Shown: positions 25,774-33,693 of the stretch, in pieces
Layout of the letters: each line of letters starts with the position of its first letter
How positions within the stretch are numbered: the first letter of the stretch is position 1
NCBI RefSeq assembly: GCF_035195345.1
Contig: NZ_CP136574.1
Location: forward strand, 1,178,001-1,242,000
DNA: 64,000 nucleotides
Origin: Flavobacterium sp.
GTDB lineage: Bacteria; Bacteroidota; Bacteroidia; Flavobacteriales; Flavobacteriaceae
Direction: 5' to 3'
Made by a program: the position numbers and the translations under genes
The notes under the pieces: model-generated
Database searches by the model: none
Told to the model about the DNA's origin: nothing
What the model saw: only the letters and a program-made list of their open reading frames with translations

Positions 25774-25781
25774 CAAAAGTA
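25774..25781 (-). promoter_or_regulatory. Promoter -7 element TACTTTTG of the metal-linked unit
   Basis: The minus strand reads TACTTTTG, five bases before the start codon of the HYC_CC_PP-like gene, in the 17-bp gap after the exosortase partner gene. If functional it would give a leaderless or near-leaderless transcript. Confidence 0.45.
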
Positions 25782-25785
25782 GTAA

Positions 25786-26229
25786 TTATTTTGAAAACTG
25801 TTGATAATAAAATGCGGGAATAAACAGAATTAAAAAAAGAGGTTGTATTAAAAATCGTCTTAAATAAAACAATATCAAATAATCAGGTTCATTAGTACAT
25901 CGCAACACTACAAAAAACAAAATCACAAACAAAAGAAACAAGACCAAAAATAATATTGCTGAAAATTTAACCAATTGAAGTTGTTTAAAAAGCAAATAAA
26001 TAATACTTAATGAAAAAAAAGTGTTTAATGAATATCTAAATAAAAACCCAAAAAACAATTTTACATCATTTAATTCTGGTACGGATTGATTTTGAGAATG
26101 GCTTTTAAAAAAATTCAAAAAAGGATCGTAAAAAAGTACATCTTCAAAAAAACGCACACAAACTAATCCTATTAATGAGAGAAAAATAAATAGAAAACGT
26201 AGTTTGTTATTCCTAATTTCTTTTAACAT
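25786..26229 (-). CDS. Exosortase F system-associated membrane protein
   Basis: A 147-aa integral membrane protein with about four hydrophobic helices and short Arg/Lys-rich loops (RNNKLRFLFIFLSLIGLVCVRFFEDVLFYDPFLNFF). It matches the flavobacterial protein that accompanies exosortase XrtF. It overlaps xrtF by 17 bp, which implies translational coupling. Its role in the sorting system is unknown. The FYDPFLNFF segment after the first helix is the clearest family landmark. Confidence 0.85.
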   Translation of the reverse strand: MLKEIRNNKLRFLFIFLSLIGLVCVRFFEDVLFYDPFLNFFKSHSQNQSVPELNDVKLFFGFLFRYSLNTFFSLSIIYLLFKQLQLVKFSAILFLVLFLLFVILFFVVLRCTNEPDYLILFYLRRFLIQPLFLILFIPAFYYQQFSK

Positions 26230-26761
26230 ACCCCGAAAATTTAGTGATCCATAAAATCCACAATAAAAACACTACACCATAAATAAATAAAGGAAAAATT
26301 GTACCATGCAATAGTTCTTCATAGACTGGATAATAATACAACGCGTAAGTTAATAAAGCAATTCTTAAAATATTCAACGCATGAATTATAAGTATTCCTA
26401 ATACAATGTATAAACCTGTTTTTACCCAACGATTTGAAAAGGCAAAAATAAAGGCTGCAAATAAAATCATAACACTTACAGCATTACATCCTTCAACAAC
26501 GCGTGCTAAATATTTATCTTTAAAAAATACTTTTATAGATGATTCTGTTTGATGCGGTAAATTTTTTGCTTCACCAACAACTAAATTTAATAAATCGATT
26601 GTTTGATTAGCTACAACTTTTGTAAAATAATCCACTTCATTAGTTGCTGCATCATATTGATTCAAGTACATTTTATACAAGAAAGCAAAAACCGCATAAA
26701 ACAGTAGAAACTTAAGCAAAAAAGCAAAAAAGGGTTTATATTGAATTAGAATGTTTTTCAA
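26213..26761 (-). CDS. xrtF: Exosortase family protein XrtF
   Basis: Integral membrane cysteine transpeptidase-like protein of the exosortase/archaeosortase family, expected to cleave a C-terminal sorting signal. The catalytic triad is visible: Cys92 in VVEGCNAVSVM, Arg133 in LNILRIALL and His152 in LLHGTIFP. I chose TTG 26761 (182 aa) because a TATTTTTG promoter element at 26777-26784 lies just upstream. The longer frame to 26872 would run across that promoter and into the divergent gene. It overlaps its partner gene downstream. No substrate with a recognisable sorting tail is seen in the window. Confidence 0.88.
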   Translation of the reverse strand: MKNILIQYKPFFAFLLKFLLFYAVFAFLYKMYLNQYDAATNEVDYFTKVVANQTIDLLNLVVGEAKNLPHQTESSIKVFFKDKYLARVVEGCNAVSVMILFAAFIFAFSNRWVKTGLYIVLGILIIHALNILRIALLTYALYYYPVYEELLHGTIFPLFIYGVVFLLWILWITKFSGYVKRN

Positions 26762-26776
26762 AATATGAATTTTTAA

Positions 26777-26784
26777 CAAAAATA
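26777..26784 (-). promoter_or_regulatory. xrtF promoter -7 element TATTTTTG
   Basis: The minus strand matches TAnnTTTG exactly, 15 bases before the TTG start of xrtF. It supports the short form of the protein. Confidence 0.55.
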
Positions 26785-26810
26785 TAGATTTTTTTATAGC
26801 AAGGAATAAA

Positions 26811-26818
26811 TACTTTTG
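26811..26818 (+). promoter_or_regulatory. -7 element TACTTTTG of the GAF-domain gene
   Basis: Exact TAnnTTTG match, 16 bases before the ATG at 26835. It is divergent from the xrtF promoter 26 bp away. Confidence 0.55.
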
Positions 26819-26834
26819 TAAAAAAAATACCACT

Positions 26835-27290
26835 ATGTCATTTGAAGAATTAAAACCTATTGTTACCAACATTATCTTGAAAGAAAATGGAACTCGCGAC
26901 GAAAAACTAAAAGAAATTTGTCAATTATTAAGCGAAAACGTTTCATATTATGATTGGGTTGGTTATTATTTTGCAAATCACGAAGCTAAAACATTGCATT
27001 TAGGCCCCTATGTTGGCGCAGAAACTGATCATACCGTAATTCCATTTGGAAAAGGAATTTGCGGACAAGTTGCCGTTTCAAATTCAAACTTTGTTGTTCC
27101 CGATGTAAAAGCACAAGACAACTATATTGCTTGTAGTTTTACTGTAAAATCGGAAATAGTAGTTCCTTTATTTGTGAATGGTATTAATATTGGGCAAATA
27201 GATATTGATTCGCATGTTATTGATCCTTTTACAGCAGCTGATGAACGCTTTTTAGAATTTGTAAATGAGGAAGTTTCAAAATTATTTTAA
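26835..27290 (+). CDS. GAF-domain free methionine-(R)-sulfoxide reductase
   Basis: A 151-aa single-domain GAF protein of the fRMsr type, which reduces free methionine-R-sulfoxide in the cytoplasm. The active-site pattern is present as GKGICGQVA (C76) and NYIACSFTVKSEIVVPL (C100). The two cysteines are 24 apart, the same spacing as resolving and catalytic Cys94/Cys118 in the E. coli enzyme. The third E. coli cysteine has no counterpart here. The ending IDIDSHVIDPFTAADERFLE is typical of the family. It stands alone and is divergent from xrtF. Confidence 0.88.
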   Translation: MSFEELKPIVTNIILKENGTRDEKLKEICQLLSENVSYYDWVGYYFANHEAKTLHLGPYVGAETDHTVIPFGKGICGQVAVSNSNFVVPDVKAQDNYIACSFTVKSEIVVPLFVNGINIGQIDIDSHVIDPFTAADERFLEFVNEEVSKLF

Positions 27291-27318
27291 AGAAATAATA
27301 ACATCTCGCTCTTTTTAA

Positions 27319-27326
27319 TATATTTG
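27319..27326 (+). promoter_or_regulatory. -7 element TATATTTG of the antiporter gene
   Basis: Exact match to TAnnTTTG, 32 bases before the ATG at 27359. No clear TTG is seen at -33. Confidence 0.5.
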
Positions 27327-27358
27327 TCTTAAATTAACGATCTAATTAAAATTTTAAT

Positions 27359-28591
27359 ATGCCGTTTAACGTACCCAGTTTAGAACTTCCTTTTTTTGCT
27401 AATCTATTAATATTATTAGTATTAGCTAGAATTTTTGGTGAAATAATGGAACGTTTTAAACAGCCAGCAATGATTGGTGAAATATTGGCGGGGGTTTTAT
27501 TGGGTCCAACTGTATTAAATTTCATTCATAGAACCGAAGAATTAAAGGTAATATCGGAACTAGGGGTTTTTTTATTAGTAATTATAGCTGGATTAGAGAT
27601 TCATTTGGATGAAATAATTAAATCTATGAAAGGTCGAAATATTGTTATTTCAATACTAGCCTTTTTCATACCAATTGTTTCCGGATATTTAGTAGGAAGT
27701 TATTTTGGACAAGATGTGATGTCGACCATTTTTATCGGCCTTTGTGTAGCAATTACTGCATTACCCGTAAGTATCCGAATATTAATGGATTTAGGAAAAT
27801 TAAATTCTCCTGTTGGTCAAAAAATTATATCCGTTGCTATTTTTGATGACGTAATTGCCTTAACCATATTAGGTGTTTTACTAGACATTAAAGATGTTGA
27901 ACCTACATTTGCAAATATTACTAAAGCAACACTTATTACCATAATAAAATTGAGTTGTTTTTTAATATTAGTAATTGCAACTTACAAACTGATTAAAAAA
28001 TTATCGCGAGAGGAAAACTTTATTGAAAATAAACTCAATAAAATATTAGAAATACTTAAAGGTAAAGAATCATTATTTGCTGTTTTCTTTGTATTTATTT
28101 TAATTTTTGCTACCATTACAGAAAGCATTGGATTACATTTTATTATTGGATCCTTTTTTGCTTCTATGTTAATTTCTAAAGAATTGGTAGGCGAAAAACA
28201 TTTGAATACGTTTCACAATACCACAAATAGTATGGCGATGGGATTTTTAGCACCAATCTTTTTTGCTGGAATTGGATTAGAATTTCAATTTTCATCGATT
28301 CAAAATTATCCTTTATTAATTGCGATAATTGCTGTTTCATTCCTTTCAAAAATTATTGGCGGATACGTTGGCGGTCGTTTTGCGAGATTAGATCATAAAA
28401 TTTCACTTGCATTAGGTTTTGGATTAAACGCAAGAGGCATAATGGAATTAGTAATTGCAAATATTGCTTATAAAGCTGGAATTATCAATACCGAAATCTT
28501 CTCAATGCTTGTTATTATGGGACTAATCACAACATTATCTACCCCTTTCTTATTAAAAAGAGCATTCAAATCAATTGAAAAATCGGTTTAA
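27359..28591 (+). CDS. Cation:proton antiporter, CPA2 (KefB/NapA) family
   Basis: Integral membrane Na+ or K+/H+ exchanger of 410 aa with about 12 hydrophobic helices. Family landmarks are RFKQPAMIGEILAGVLLGPTVL (residues 32-53), ELGVFLLVIIAGLEIHL and FDDVIALTILGVL, which carries the ion-site aspartate pair. There is no C-terminal TrkA-N domain, so it is a minimal exchanger rather than a full Kef protein. It is transcribed alone. The ion cannot be assigned. Confidence 0.88.
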   Translation: MPFNVPSLELPFFANLLILLVLARIFGEIMERFKQPAMIGEILAGVLLGPTVLNFIHRTEELKVISELGVFLLVIIAGLEIHLDEIIKSMKGRNIVISILAFFIPIVSGYLVGSYFGQDVMSTIFIGLCVAITALPVSIRILMDLGKLNSPVGQKIISVAIFDDVIALTILGVLLDIKDVEPTFANITKATLITIIKLSCFLILVIATYKLIKKLSREENFIENKLNKILEILKGKESLFAVFFVFILIFATITESIGLHFIIGSFFASMLISKELVGEKHLNTFHNTTNSMAMGFLAPIFFAGIGLEFQFSSIQNYPLLIAIIAVSFLSKIIGGYVGGRFARLDHKISLALGFGLNARGIMELVIANIAYKAGIINTEIFSMLVIMGLITTLSTPFLLKRAFKSIEKSV

Positions 28592-28647
28592 TTTTCAACT
28601 TTTTAAAAATATTTCTAAATACATATTTCTAAATTCCAAAATATTCC

Positions 28648-28655
28648 TATATTTG
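28648..28655 (+). promoter_or_regulatory. rpsO -7 element TATATTTG
   Basis: Exact TAnnTTTG match, 56 bases upstream of the rpsO ATG. The leader is long enough for S15 autoregulatory structure, but I see no convincing fold. Confidence 0.55.
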
Positions 28656-28711
28656 CACCCGAATTGCAACCATACAATTCATACATAAAAATCATTTAAA
28701 ATAATATTGGC

Positions 28712-28981
28712 ATGTACTTGACAAAAGAAACAAAAGCTGAAATCTTCGCAAAACACGGAGGAAAAGCTGAAAACACTGGATCTGCTGAAGGGCAAATCGC
28801 ATTATTCACATTTAGAATTTCTCACTTAACTGAGCACTTGAAAAAAAATCGTCACGATTTTAACACTGAGCGTTCGTTAGTACTTTTAGTAGGTAAAAGA
28901 AGAAGTCTTCTTGACTATTTAAAGAAAAAAGATATCAACAGATATCGTGAGATTATTAAAGAATTAGGAATTAGAAAATAA
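28712..28981 (+). CDS. rpsO: 30S ribosomal protein S15
   Basis: Binds the central domain of 16S rRNA early in 30S assembly. The 89-aa sequence carries the family core TGSAEGQIALFTFRISHLTEHLKKN and VGKRRSLLDYLKKKDINRYREIIKELGIRK. Length is exactly typical. It is followed by its own terminator and then pnp, an order conserved in many bacteria. Confidence 0.99.
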   Translation: MYLTKETKAEIFAKHGGKAENTGSAEGQIALFTFRISHLTEHLKKNRHDFNTERSLVLLVGKRRSLLDYLKKKDINRYREIIKELGIRK

Positions 28982-28987
28982 TCAACT

Positions 28988-29010
28988 AAAGGGGCTTTGT
29001 GCCCCTTTTT
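28988..29010 (+). terminator. Terminator after rpsO
   Basis: AAAGGGGC (28988-28995) pairs with GCCCCTTT (29001-29008) over a TTTGT loop, followed by Ts. It partly insulates pnp, which lies 107 bp further on. Confidence 0.85.
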
Positions 29011-29117
29011 GTTTTGTATATATTAACAGAAAAAGTTTGGTTTTTCATTGGGTTACAAACAACTACACACAACAACAACACAACTGACCCTTTGTTTAAT
29101 TTAGAATTAAAAAAATT

Positions 29118-31277
29118 ATGATTCCAAAAGTATTCCAAGAAGTTATCGATTTAGGTGACGGAAGAAGCATCACGATCGAAACTGGAAAATTAGCCAAACA
29201 AGCAGATGGATCTGTTGTTGTTCGTATGGGCGATGCCATGTTATTAGCAACAGCAGTTTCTGCAAGAACATCAAATCCTGGTGTTGATTTTTTACCTTTA
29301 ACAGTAGATTATCGTGAAAAATTTGCGGCAGCAGGGCGTTTTCCTGGAGGTTTCTTCAAAAGAGAAGCTCGCCCAAGTGACAGCGAAGTATTAACAATGA
29401 GATTAGTTGACCGTGTATTGCGTCCACTTTTCCCAGATGATTATCATGCTGAAACGCAAGTAATGATTCAATTAATGTCGCACGACGAAAACGTTATGCC
29501 AGATGCATTAGCTGGATTAGCAGCTTCAGCAGCATTAGCAGTTTCAGACATTCCTTTTTATAACTTAATTTCTGAAGTTCGTGTAGCACGTATCGATGGA
29601 AAATTTGTCATCAATCCAAGTAGAGAAGAATTAGCACAATCAGACATTGATATGATGATTGGAGCTTCATTAGATTCTGTTGCGATGGTTGAAGGAGAAA
29701 TGAAAGAAATTTCGGAAGCAGAAATGGTAGAAGCTATCAAATTTGCTCACGAAGCTATCAAAATTCAAATTCAAGCACAATTACGTTTACAAGCTGCTTT
29801 TGGTAAAAAAGAAATTCGTACGTATGAAGGTGAGAAAGAAAACGAAGAAATTTACAAAAAAGTAAAAGCTGCGGCTTACGATAAAATTTATGCAATTGCA
29901 AAAGTTGGTTCGGCTAAACACGAAAGAAGTGCTGCATTTGCTGAAGTAAAAGAAGAAGTAAAAGCTTTATTTACAGAAGAAGAATTAGCTGCTGACGGAG
30001 ATTTAGTTTCAAAATATTTCTACAAAACAAACAAAGAAGCTGTCCGTAATGTAGTGTTAGAATTAGGTATTCGTTTAGATGGAAGAAAAACAACTGAAAT
30101 CAGACCAATTTGGTGTGAAACAGATTATTTACCTTCTGTTCATGGTTCGTCTTTATTTACACGTGGAGAAACACAAGCTTTAGCTACAGTAACTTTAGGA
30201 ACTTCAAGAGAAGCTAACCAAATTGACTCTCCATCTGAACAAGGTGAAGAAAGATTCTATTTACATTATAACTTCCCTCCTTTTTCAACTGGTGAAGCAA
30301 AACCTTTAAGAGGAACTTCAAGAAGAGAAGTAGGCCACGGGAACTTAGCACAACGTGCTTTAAAAAATATGATTCCTGCAGATTGTCCTTATACCATCCG
30401 TGTAGTTTCTGAAGTATTAGAATCGAATGGTTCTTCTTCAATGGCAACGGTTTGTGCTGGAACAATGGCGTTAATGGATGCTGGAGTTCAAATGGTAAAA
30501 CCAGTTTCTGGTATTGCGATGGGATTAATTACTGACGGTGAAAAATTTGCTGTATTGTCTGATATTTTAGGAGATGAAGATCACTTAGGAGATATGGACT
30601 TTAAAGTAACTGGAACTGCTGACGGAATTACAGCATGTCAAATGGACATCAAAATTGATGGTTTACGTTATGACATCATGGAACAAGCTTTAGGTCAAGC
30701 GCGCGATGGTCGTATGCATATTTTAGGAAAAATCATTGAAACTATTGCAACACCAAGAGCTGAAGTAAAACCAAAAGCACCAAAAATTATTACAAGAACC
30801 ATTCCTGGAGCATTCATTGGTGCTTTAATTGGTCCTGGTGGAAAAGTAATTCAAGAATTACAAAAAGCTACTGGAACTACTATCGTAATTAATGAAGTAG
30901 ATGAACAAGGTGTAGTTGAAATTTTAGGAACTAATCCAGACGGAATTGCTGCTGTATTAGCTAAAATTGACTCTATCATCTTCAAACCAGCAATGGGAGA
31001 AGCTTACGAAGTGAAAGTAATTAAAATGTTAGATTTCGGAGCTGTAGTAGAATATACACAAGCACCTGGAAACGAAGTTTTATTACACGTTTCTGAATTG
31101 GCTTGGGAAAGAACTGAAAACGTTACTGATGTAGTAAATATGGGCGATGTGTTTATGGTAAAATACTTAGGTGTTGACCCTAAAACACGTAAAGAAAAAG
31201 TGTCAAGAAAAGCACTTTTACCAAGACCTCCAAGAGAAGAAAGACCTATTGAAAAAAAGGATACACCACAAGGTTAA
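29118..31277 (+). CDS. pnp: Polyribonucleotide nucleotidyltransferase (PNPase)
   Basis: Phosphorolytic 3'-5' exoribonuclease trimer. Two RNase PH-like domains (about residues 1-230 and 315-550) include FLPLTVDYREKFAAAGRFPGGFFKREARPSD and FTRGETQALATVTLG. A KH domain with GPGG (ALIGPGGKVIQEL, about 573-585) and an S1 domain (GEAYEVKVIKMLDFGAVVEY) follow. At 719 aa it matches the family. It lies downstream of rpsO in the classical order. Confidence 0.98.
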   Translation: MIPKVFQEVIDLGDGRSITIETGKLAKQADGSVVVRMGDAMLLATAVSARTSNPGVDFLPLTVDYREKFAAAGRFPGGFFKREARPSDSEVLTMRLVDRVLRPLFPDDYHAETQVMIQLMSHDENVMPDALAGLAASAALAVSDIPFYNLISEVRVARIDGKFVINPSREELAQSDIDMMIGASLDSVAMVEGEMKEISEAEMVEAIKFAHEAIKIQIQAQLRLQAAFGKKEIRTYEGEKENEEIYKKVKAAAYDKIYAIAKVGSAKHERSAAFAEVKEEVKALFTEEELAADGDLVSKYFYKTNKEAVRNVVLELGIRLDGRKTTEIRPIWCETDYLPSVHGSSLFTRGETQALATVTLGTSREANQIDSPSEQGEERFYLHYNFPPFSTGEAKPLRGTSRREVGHGNLAQRALKNMIPADCPYTIRVVSEVLESNGSSSMATVCAGTMALMDAGVQMVKPVSGIAMGLITDGEKFAVLSDILGDEDHLGDMDFKVTGTADGITACQMDIKIDGLRYDIMEQALGQARDGRMHILGKIIETIATPRAEVKPKAPKIITRTIPGAFIGALIGPGGKVIQELQKATGTTIVINEVDEQGVVEILGTNPDGIAAVLAKIDSIIFKPAMGEAYEVKVIKMLDFGAVVEYTQAPGNEVLLHVSELAWERTENVTDVVNMGDVFMVKYLGVDPKTRKEKVSRKALLPRPPREERPIEKKDTPQG

Positions 31278-31300
31278 TACTTTAAATTATTAGTTCATAT

Positions 31301-31334
31301 AATAGCCCAATTCACTATCATGAATTGGGCTATT
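31301..31334. terminator. Bidirectional terminator between pnp and the minus-strand envelope pair
   Basis: AATAGCCCAATTCA (31301-31314) pairs perfectly with TGAATTGGGCTATT (31321-31334) across a CTATCA loop. It lies between convergent stop codons. Confidence 0.85.
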
Positions 31335-31352
31335 TAATTAGAAACCGGTCTA

Positions 31353-31967
31353 TTAAAAATTCCAACTTCCCGTCAAACCAAAATTAATTGAAGAACCACC
31401 AAAATTCTTTTCAACTTTTTTATTGAACAAATCATAGGGAGCATATTGATAATTACAGTGTAAACCAAAACCATAAAACATAAACTTTATTCCTTGTGAA
31501 ATACCAATTGTATTTAAGGTAGGTTTCAAATCTAAATCGTCATAAATTTCATCTTCTGGTTTTGAGTAATGCAGGTATTTCCAGCCAATTCCTGAATTAG
31601 ATTCGATATGGAAATTTTCATTCTTAGATTGGAATAAAAACCGAGTATAACGAAACCCTAAGAAAAGTGCCGACTTACTTCCATCTAACCAAATATTTTC
31701 ATTTCCTGCATTATAATTGATGCTATTTCCTTTCACAATTCCACTTAATTCTACACCAAAATCAATAAACTGTCGCTTTGCAATTTTAGTACGCATATAA
31801 AAAGCAGTTGTAATTGAACTTTCATACTTATTCGCCAAATTTCCGAGTGGTTTCCCATAACTAACTTCTAAAATATTTCTTTTAAAAGCGTCAATTTTAG
31901 GAAAAACAATGGTGTCTTGTGCTTGTAATTGAAAAGCAAACAAAACAAAGAACAATACCTTATTCAT
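31353..31967 (-). CDS. Hypothetical outer-membrane beta-barrel protein
   Basis: A 204-aa exported protein with a short signal peptide (MNKVLFFVLFAFQLQAQ). The rest is an alternating beta-strand pattern with aromatic-rich strands (KSALFLGFRYTRFLF, GIKFMFYGFGLHCNYQYAPY) ending in GLTGSWNF, a typical barrel closing strand with terminal Phe. No family is recognised beyond a small outer-membrane barrel. It overlaps the upstream lipoprotein gene by 8 bp, so the two are likely translated together. Confidence 0.75.
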   Translation of the reverse strand: MNKVLFFVLFAFQLQAQDTIVFPKIDAFKRNILEVSYGKPLGNLANKYESSITTAFYMRTKIAKRQFIDFGVELSGIVKGNSINYNAGNENIWLDGSKSALFLGFRYTRFLFQSKNENFHIESNSGIGWKYLHYSKPEDEIYDDLDLKPTLNTIGISQGIKFMFYGFGLHCNYQYAPYDLFNKKVEKNFGGSSINFGLTGSWNF

Positions 31968-32565
31968 CTTTTATAATTTTAAAAATATATTTATTTTCTA
32001 ACGAACTTCCTGCTCCAAAAAACAAAGCCATCCCTTCATTCGTATCAGCTCTTTTAACTAAAATAGAGTCATCATTAGGAAACTCAAGAACAAATTTTGT
32101 CATTTGCTTGCTAATAAAAATTACTGGAAAAGAAACCGTTTCATAATTCGTATAAAAAACAAAACGTTTCCGATATCTTTTTCCACTTACTTTAATTACA
32201 AATTGCTTCTTCAACGTATCTTGAAATTTAATATAAAAATAGTCTTTCTGAAGTTTCAGCTGGATGGGTTCACCATAATCTATATTTTTTTTATCAGTGA
32301 ATTCATTTACAAAACTTCTGGTAAAAAACTGATTTCCATATTGGTGCTGAATGGTATCTAATTTATCATAAAATCGAACTGACATAGATTTTGGAATTTT
32401 CTCAAATTCTTCCTTGTTAATTGCATCTTGAACGCTACAGGAAACCAAAAAAAGGACAAAAACAAATCGAAACTTTCGTTTAAAGTAACGATTAACTATT
32501 CTAGAGTACCGTTTTAGATCTTTCTCTCGAAAAGATTCTAAATGTTCTTCAATTATTTTTCTCAT
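31960..32565 (-). CDS. Hypothetical lipoprotein
   Basis: A 201-aa protein with a charged N-terminus followed by a hydrophobic stretch and a lipobox-like FVLFLVSCSVQD at about residues 34-46. The 30-residue charged lead is unusually long for a lipoprotein signal. No better in-frame start is seen, and a TAATTTTG element at 32586-32593 fits ATG 32565. The mature part is beta-rich (VSGKRYRKRFVFYTNYETVSFPVIF). Function is unknown. It overlaps the downstream barrel gene by 8 bp, which suggests a lipoprotein/barrel pair. Confidence 0.7.
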   Translation of the reverse strand: MRKIIEEHLESFREKDLKRYSRIVNRYFKRKFRFVFVLFLVSCSVQDAINKEEFEKIPKSMSVRFYDKLDTIQHQYGNQFFTRSFVNEFTDKKNIDYGEPIQLKLQKDYFYIKFQDTLKKQFVIKVSGKRYRKRFVFYTNYETVSFPVIFISKQMTKFVLEFPNDDSILVKRADTNEGMALFFGAGSSLENKYIFKIIKDE

Positions 32566-32585
32566 AATTATTTAATTATACAGAT

Positions 32586-32593
32586 CAAAATTA
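32586..32593 (-). promoter_or_regulatory. -7 element TAATTTTG of the lipoprotein gene
   Basis: Exact TAnnTTTG match on the minus strand, 20 bases before ATG 32565. Confidence 0.45.
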
Positions 32594-32640
32594 TTTCATA
32601 TTTCGCAATCATACATGTGAATAATACTAATTAAATTTTA

Positions 32641-32648
32641 TATTTTTG
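32641..32648 (+). promoter_or_regulatory. -7 element TATTTTTG that decides the start of the HTH gene
   Basis: Exact TAnnTTTG match ending on the G of a possible GTG start at 32648. The transcript would therefore begin after that codon, which favours the ATG at 32663. Confidence 0.55.
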
Positions 32649-32662
32649 TGAAAATCGCAAAT

Positions 32663-33613
32663 ATGAAACATCAAGAAATTCTATTAGCAAGAATTAGAAA
32701 TCAAATGCCAAAAAACATTTCACTAAATGATGAAATTGCTAAAATATTAGATATTAGTTACGATGCGGCTCATCGACGTGTATCCATGAAAAGTAAATTT
32801 TCAATTGAAGAAACAATCACACTTTGCAAATATTATTCAATATCAATGGATACTTTATTTGGTGATAAAAACTATTTACTTGTTGAAAAAACAAAAAAAA
32901 TAGAAACACTTTCAGATTTCAAAGATTACTTTAGAAAAACAAACGAAGTGCTGTCACATATGGACACCCAAGAAACTACCATATATTATGCAGCAAAAGA
33001 TATCCCAATGAATTATACAGTTTCTGGAACCTTATTTTCAAAATTTAAATTTTTTATTTGGTTCACCCTCTTAAACAAAAAACAATCGTCTAGTTTTGAA
33101 AAATTCACCTTTGAGGAATCTGTTTTAAATGAGAACAATAATCTTAAAACATTTTTTGAAAACACCAAAAGAATAGAAATTTGGAATGATACAACTATAA
33201 ATAGTTCTTTACAACAAGTCAATTATTTTTTTGAAGCTGGTCTTTTAAATTATAAAAACGCCCTTCTTATTTTAAAAGACATAGCAGAAATCATAAATAG
33301 CATTGAAAAGAAATGCGAATTAGACACTCATGATTTTCAACTATATTATAACGAGTTACTCATCTTAAACAATTCGGCTTTATTTACTTCAAAAGAAAAA
33401 TCGGCTTTTTTTCTTCCTTACAATGCTTTGGGATATTATGTAACTTCTGATCTTAAAACATGTGAAGAACAAGAACAATATATCACAAATCAAATTTCAA
33501 ACTCAAAATCACTCAATCAATCTGGGAAAAAAGACCGAAAAATTTTCTTTAATAAAATGCATCAAAAAATTGAGTTCCATAAACAAAAAATTGAAAACTA
33601 TATATTAGAATAA
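32663..33613 (+). CDS. HTH-domain protein with large C-terminal helical region
   Basis: A 316-aa cytoplasmic protein. Residues about 5-70 form a helix-turn-helix (ISLNDEIAKILDISYDAAHRRVSMKSKFSIEETITLCKYYSISMDTLFG) like XRE-type regulators. The remaining 240 residues are Lys/Asn-rich helices without recognised motifs and could be a sensor domain. I use ATG 32663 instead of GTG 32648 because of the promoter element ending at 32648. It is divergent from the lipoprotein/barrel pair, 97 bp away, which makes it a candidate regulator of that pair by position only. Confidence 0.75.
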   Translation: MKHQEILLARIRNQMPKNISLNDEIAKILDISYDAAHRRVSMKSKFSIEETITLCKYYSISMDTLFGDKNYLLVEKTKKIETLSDFKDYFRKTNEVLSHMDTQETTIYYAAKDIPMNYTVSGTLFSKFKFFIWFTLLNKKQSSSFEKFTFEESVLNENNNLKTFFENTKRIEIWNDTTINSSLQQVNYFFEAGLLNYKNALLILKDIAEIINSIEKKCELDTHDFQLYYNELLILNNSALFTSKEKSAFFLPYNALGYYVTSDLKTCEEQEQYITNQISNSKSLNQSGKKDRKIFFNKMHQKIEFHKQKIENYILE

Positions 33614-33679
33614 TTTTTTTGAAACTTTTGTAACTTTTTTACAACTTCTTGCGTATAACATATAAGAACTTTTAAAAGT

Positions 33680-33685
33680 AAGGAG
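33680..33685 (+). promoter_or_regulatory. Strong Shine-Dalgarno sequence before rpoD
   Basis: AAGGAG ends 8 bases before the rpoD ATG, and the preceding T gives TAAGGAG, seven pairs with the 16S 3' end. Almost every other gene in the window has only an A-rich leader. Confidence 0.8.
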
Positions 33686-33693
33686 AAAATTAA

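Noticed and set aside
26762..26872. Longer N-terminus of XrtF starting at 26872
   Set aside because: It would cross its own -7 element at 26777-26784 and overlap the divergent GAF-domain gene.
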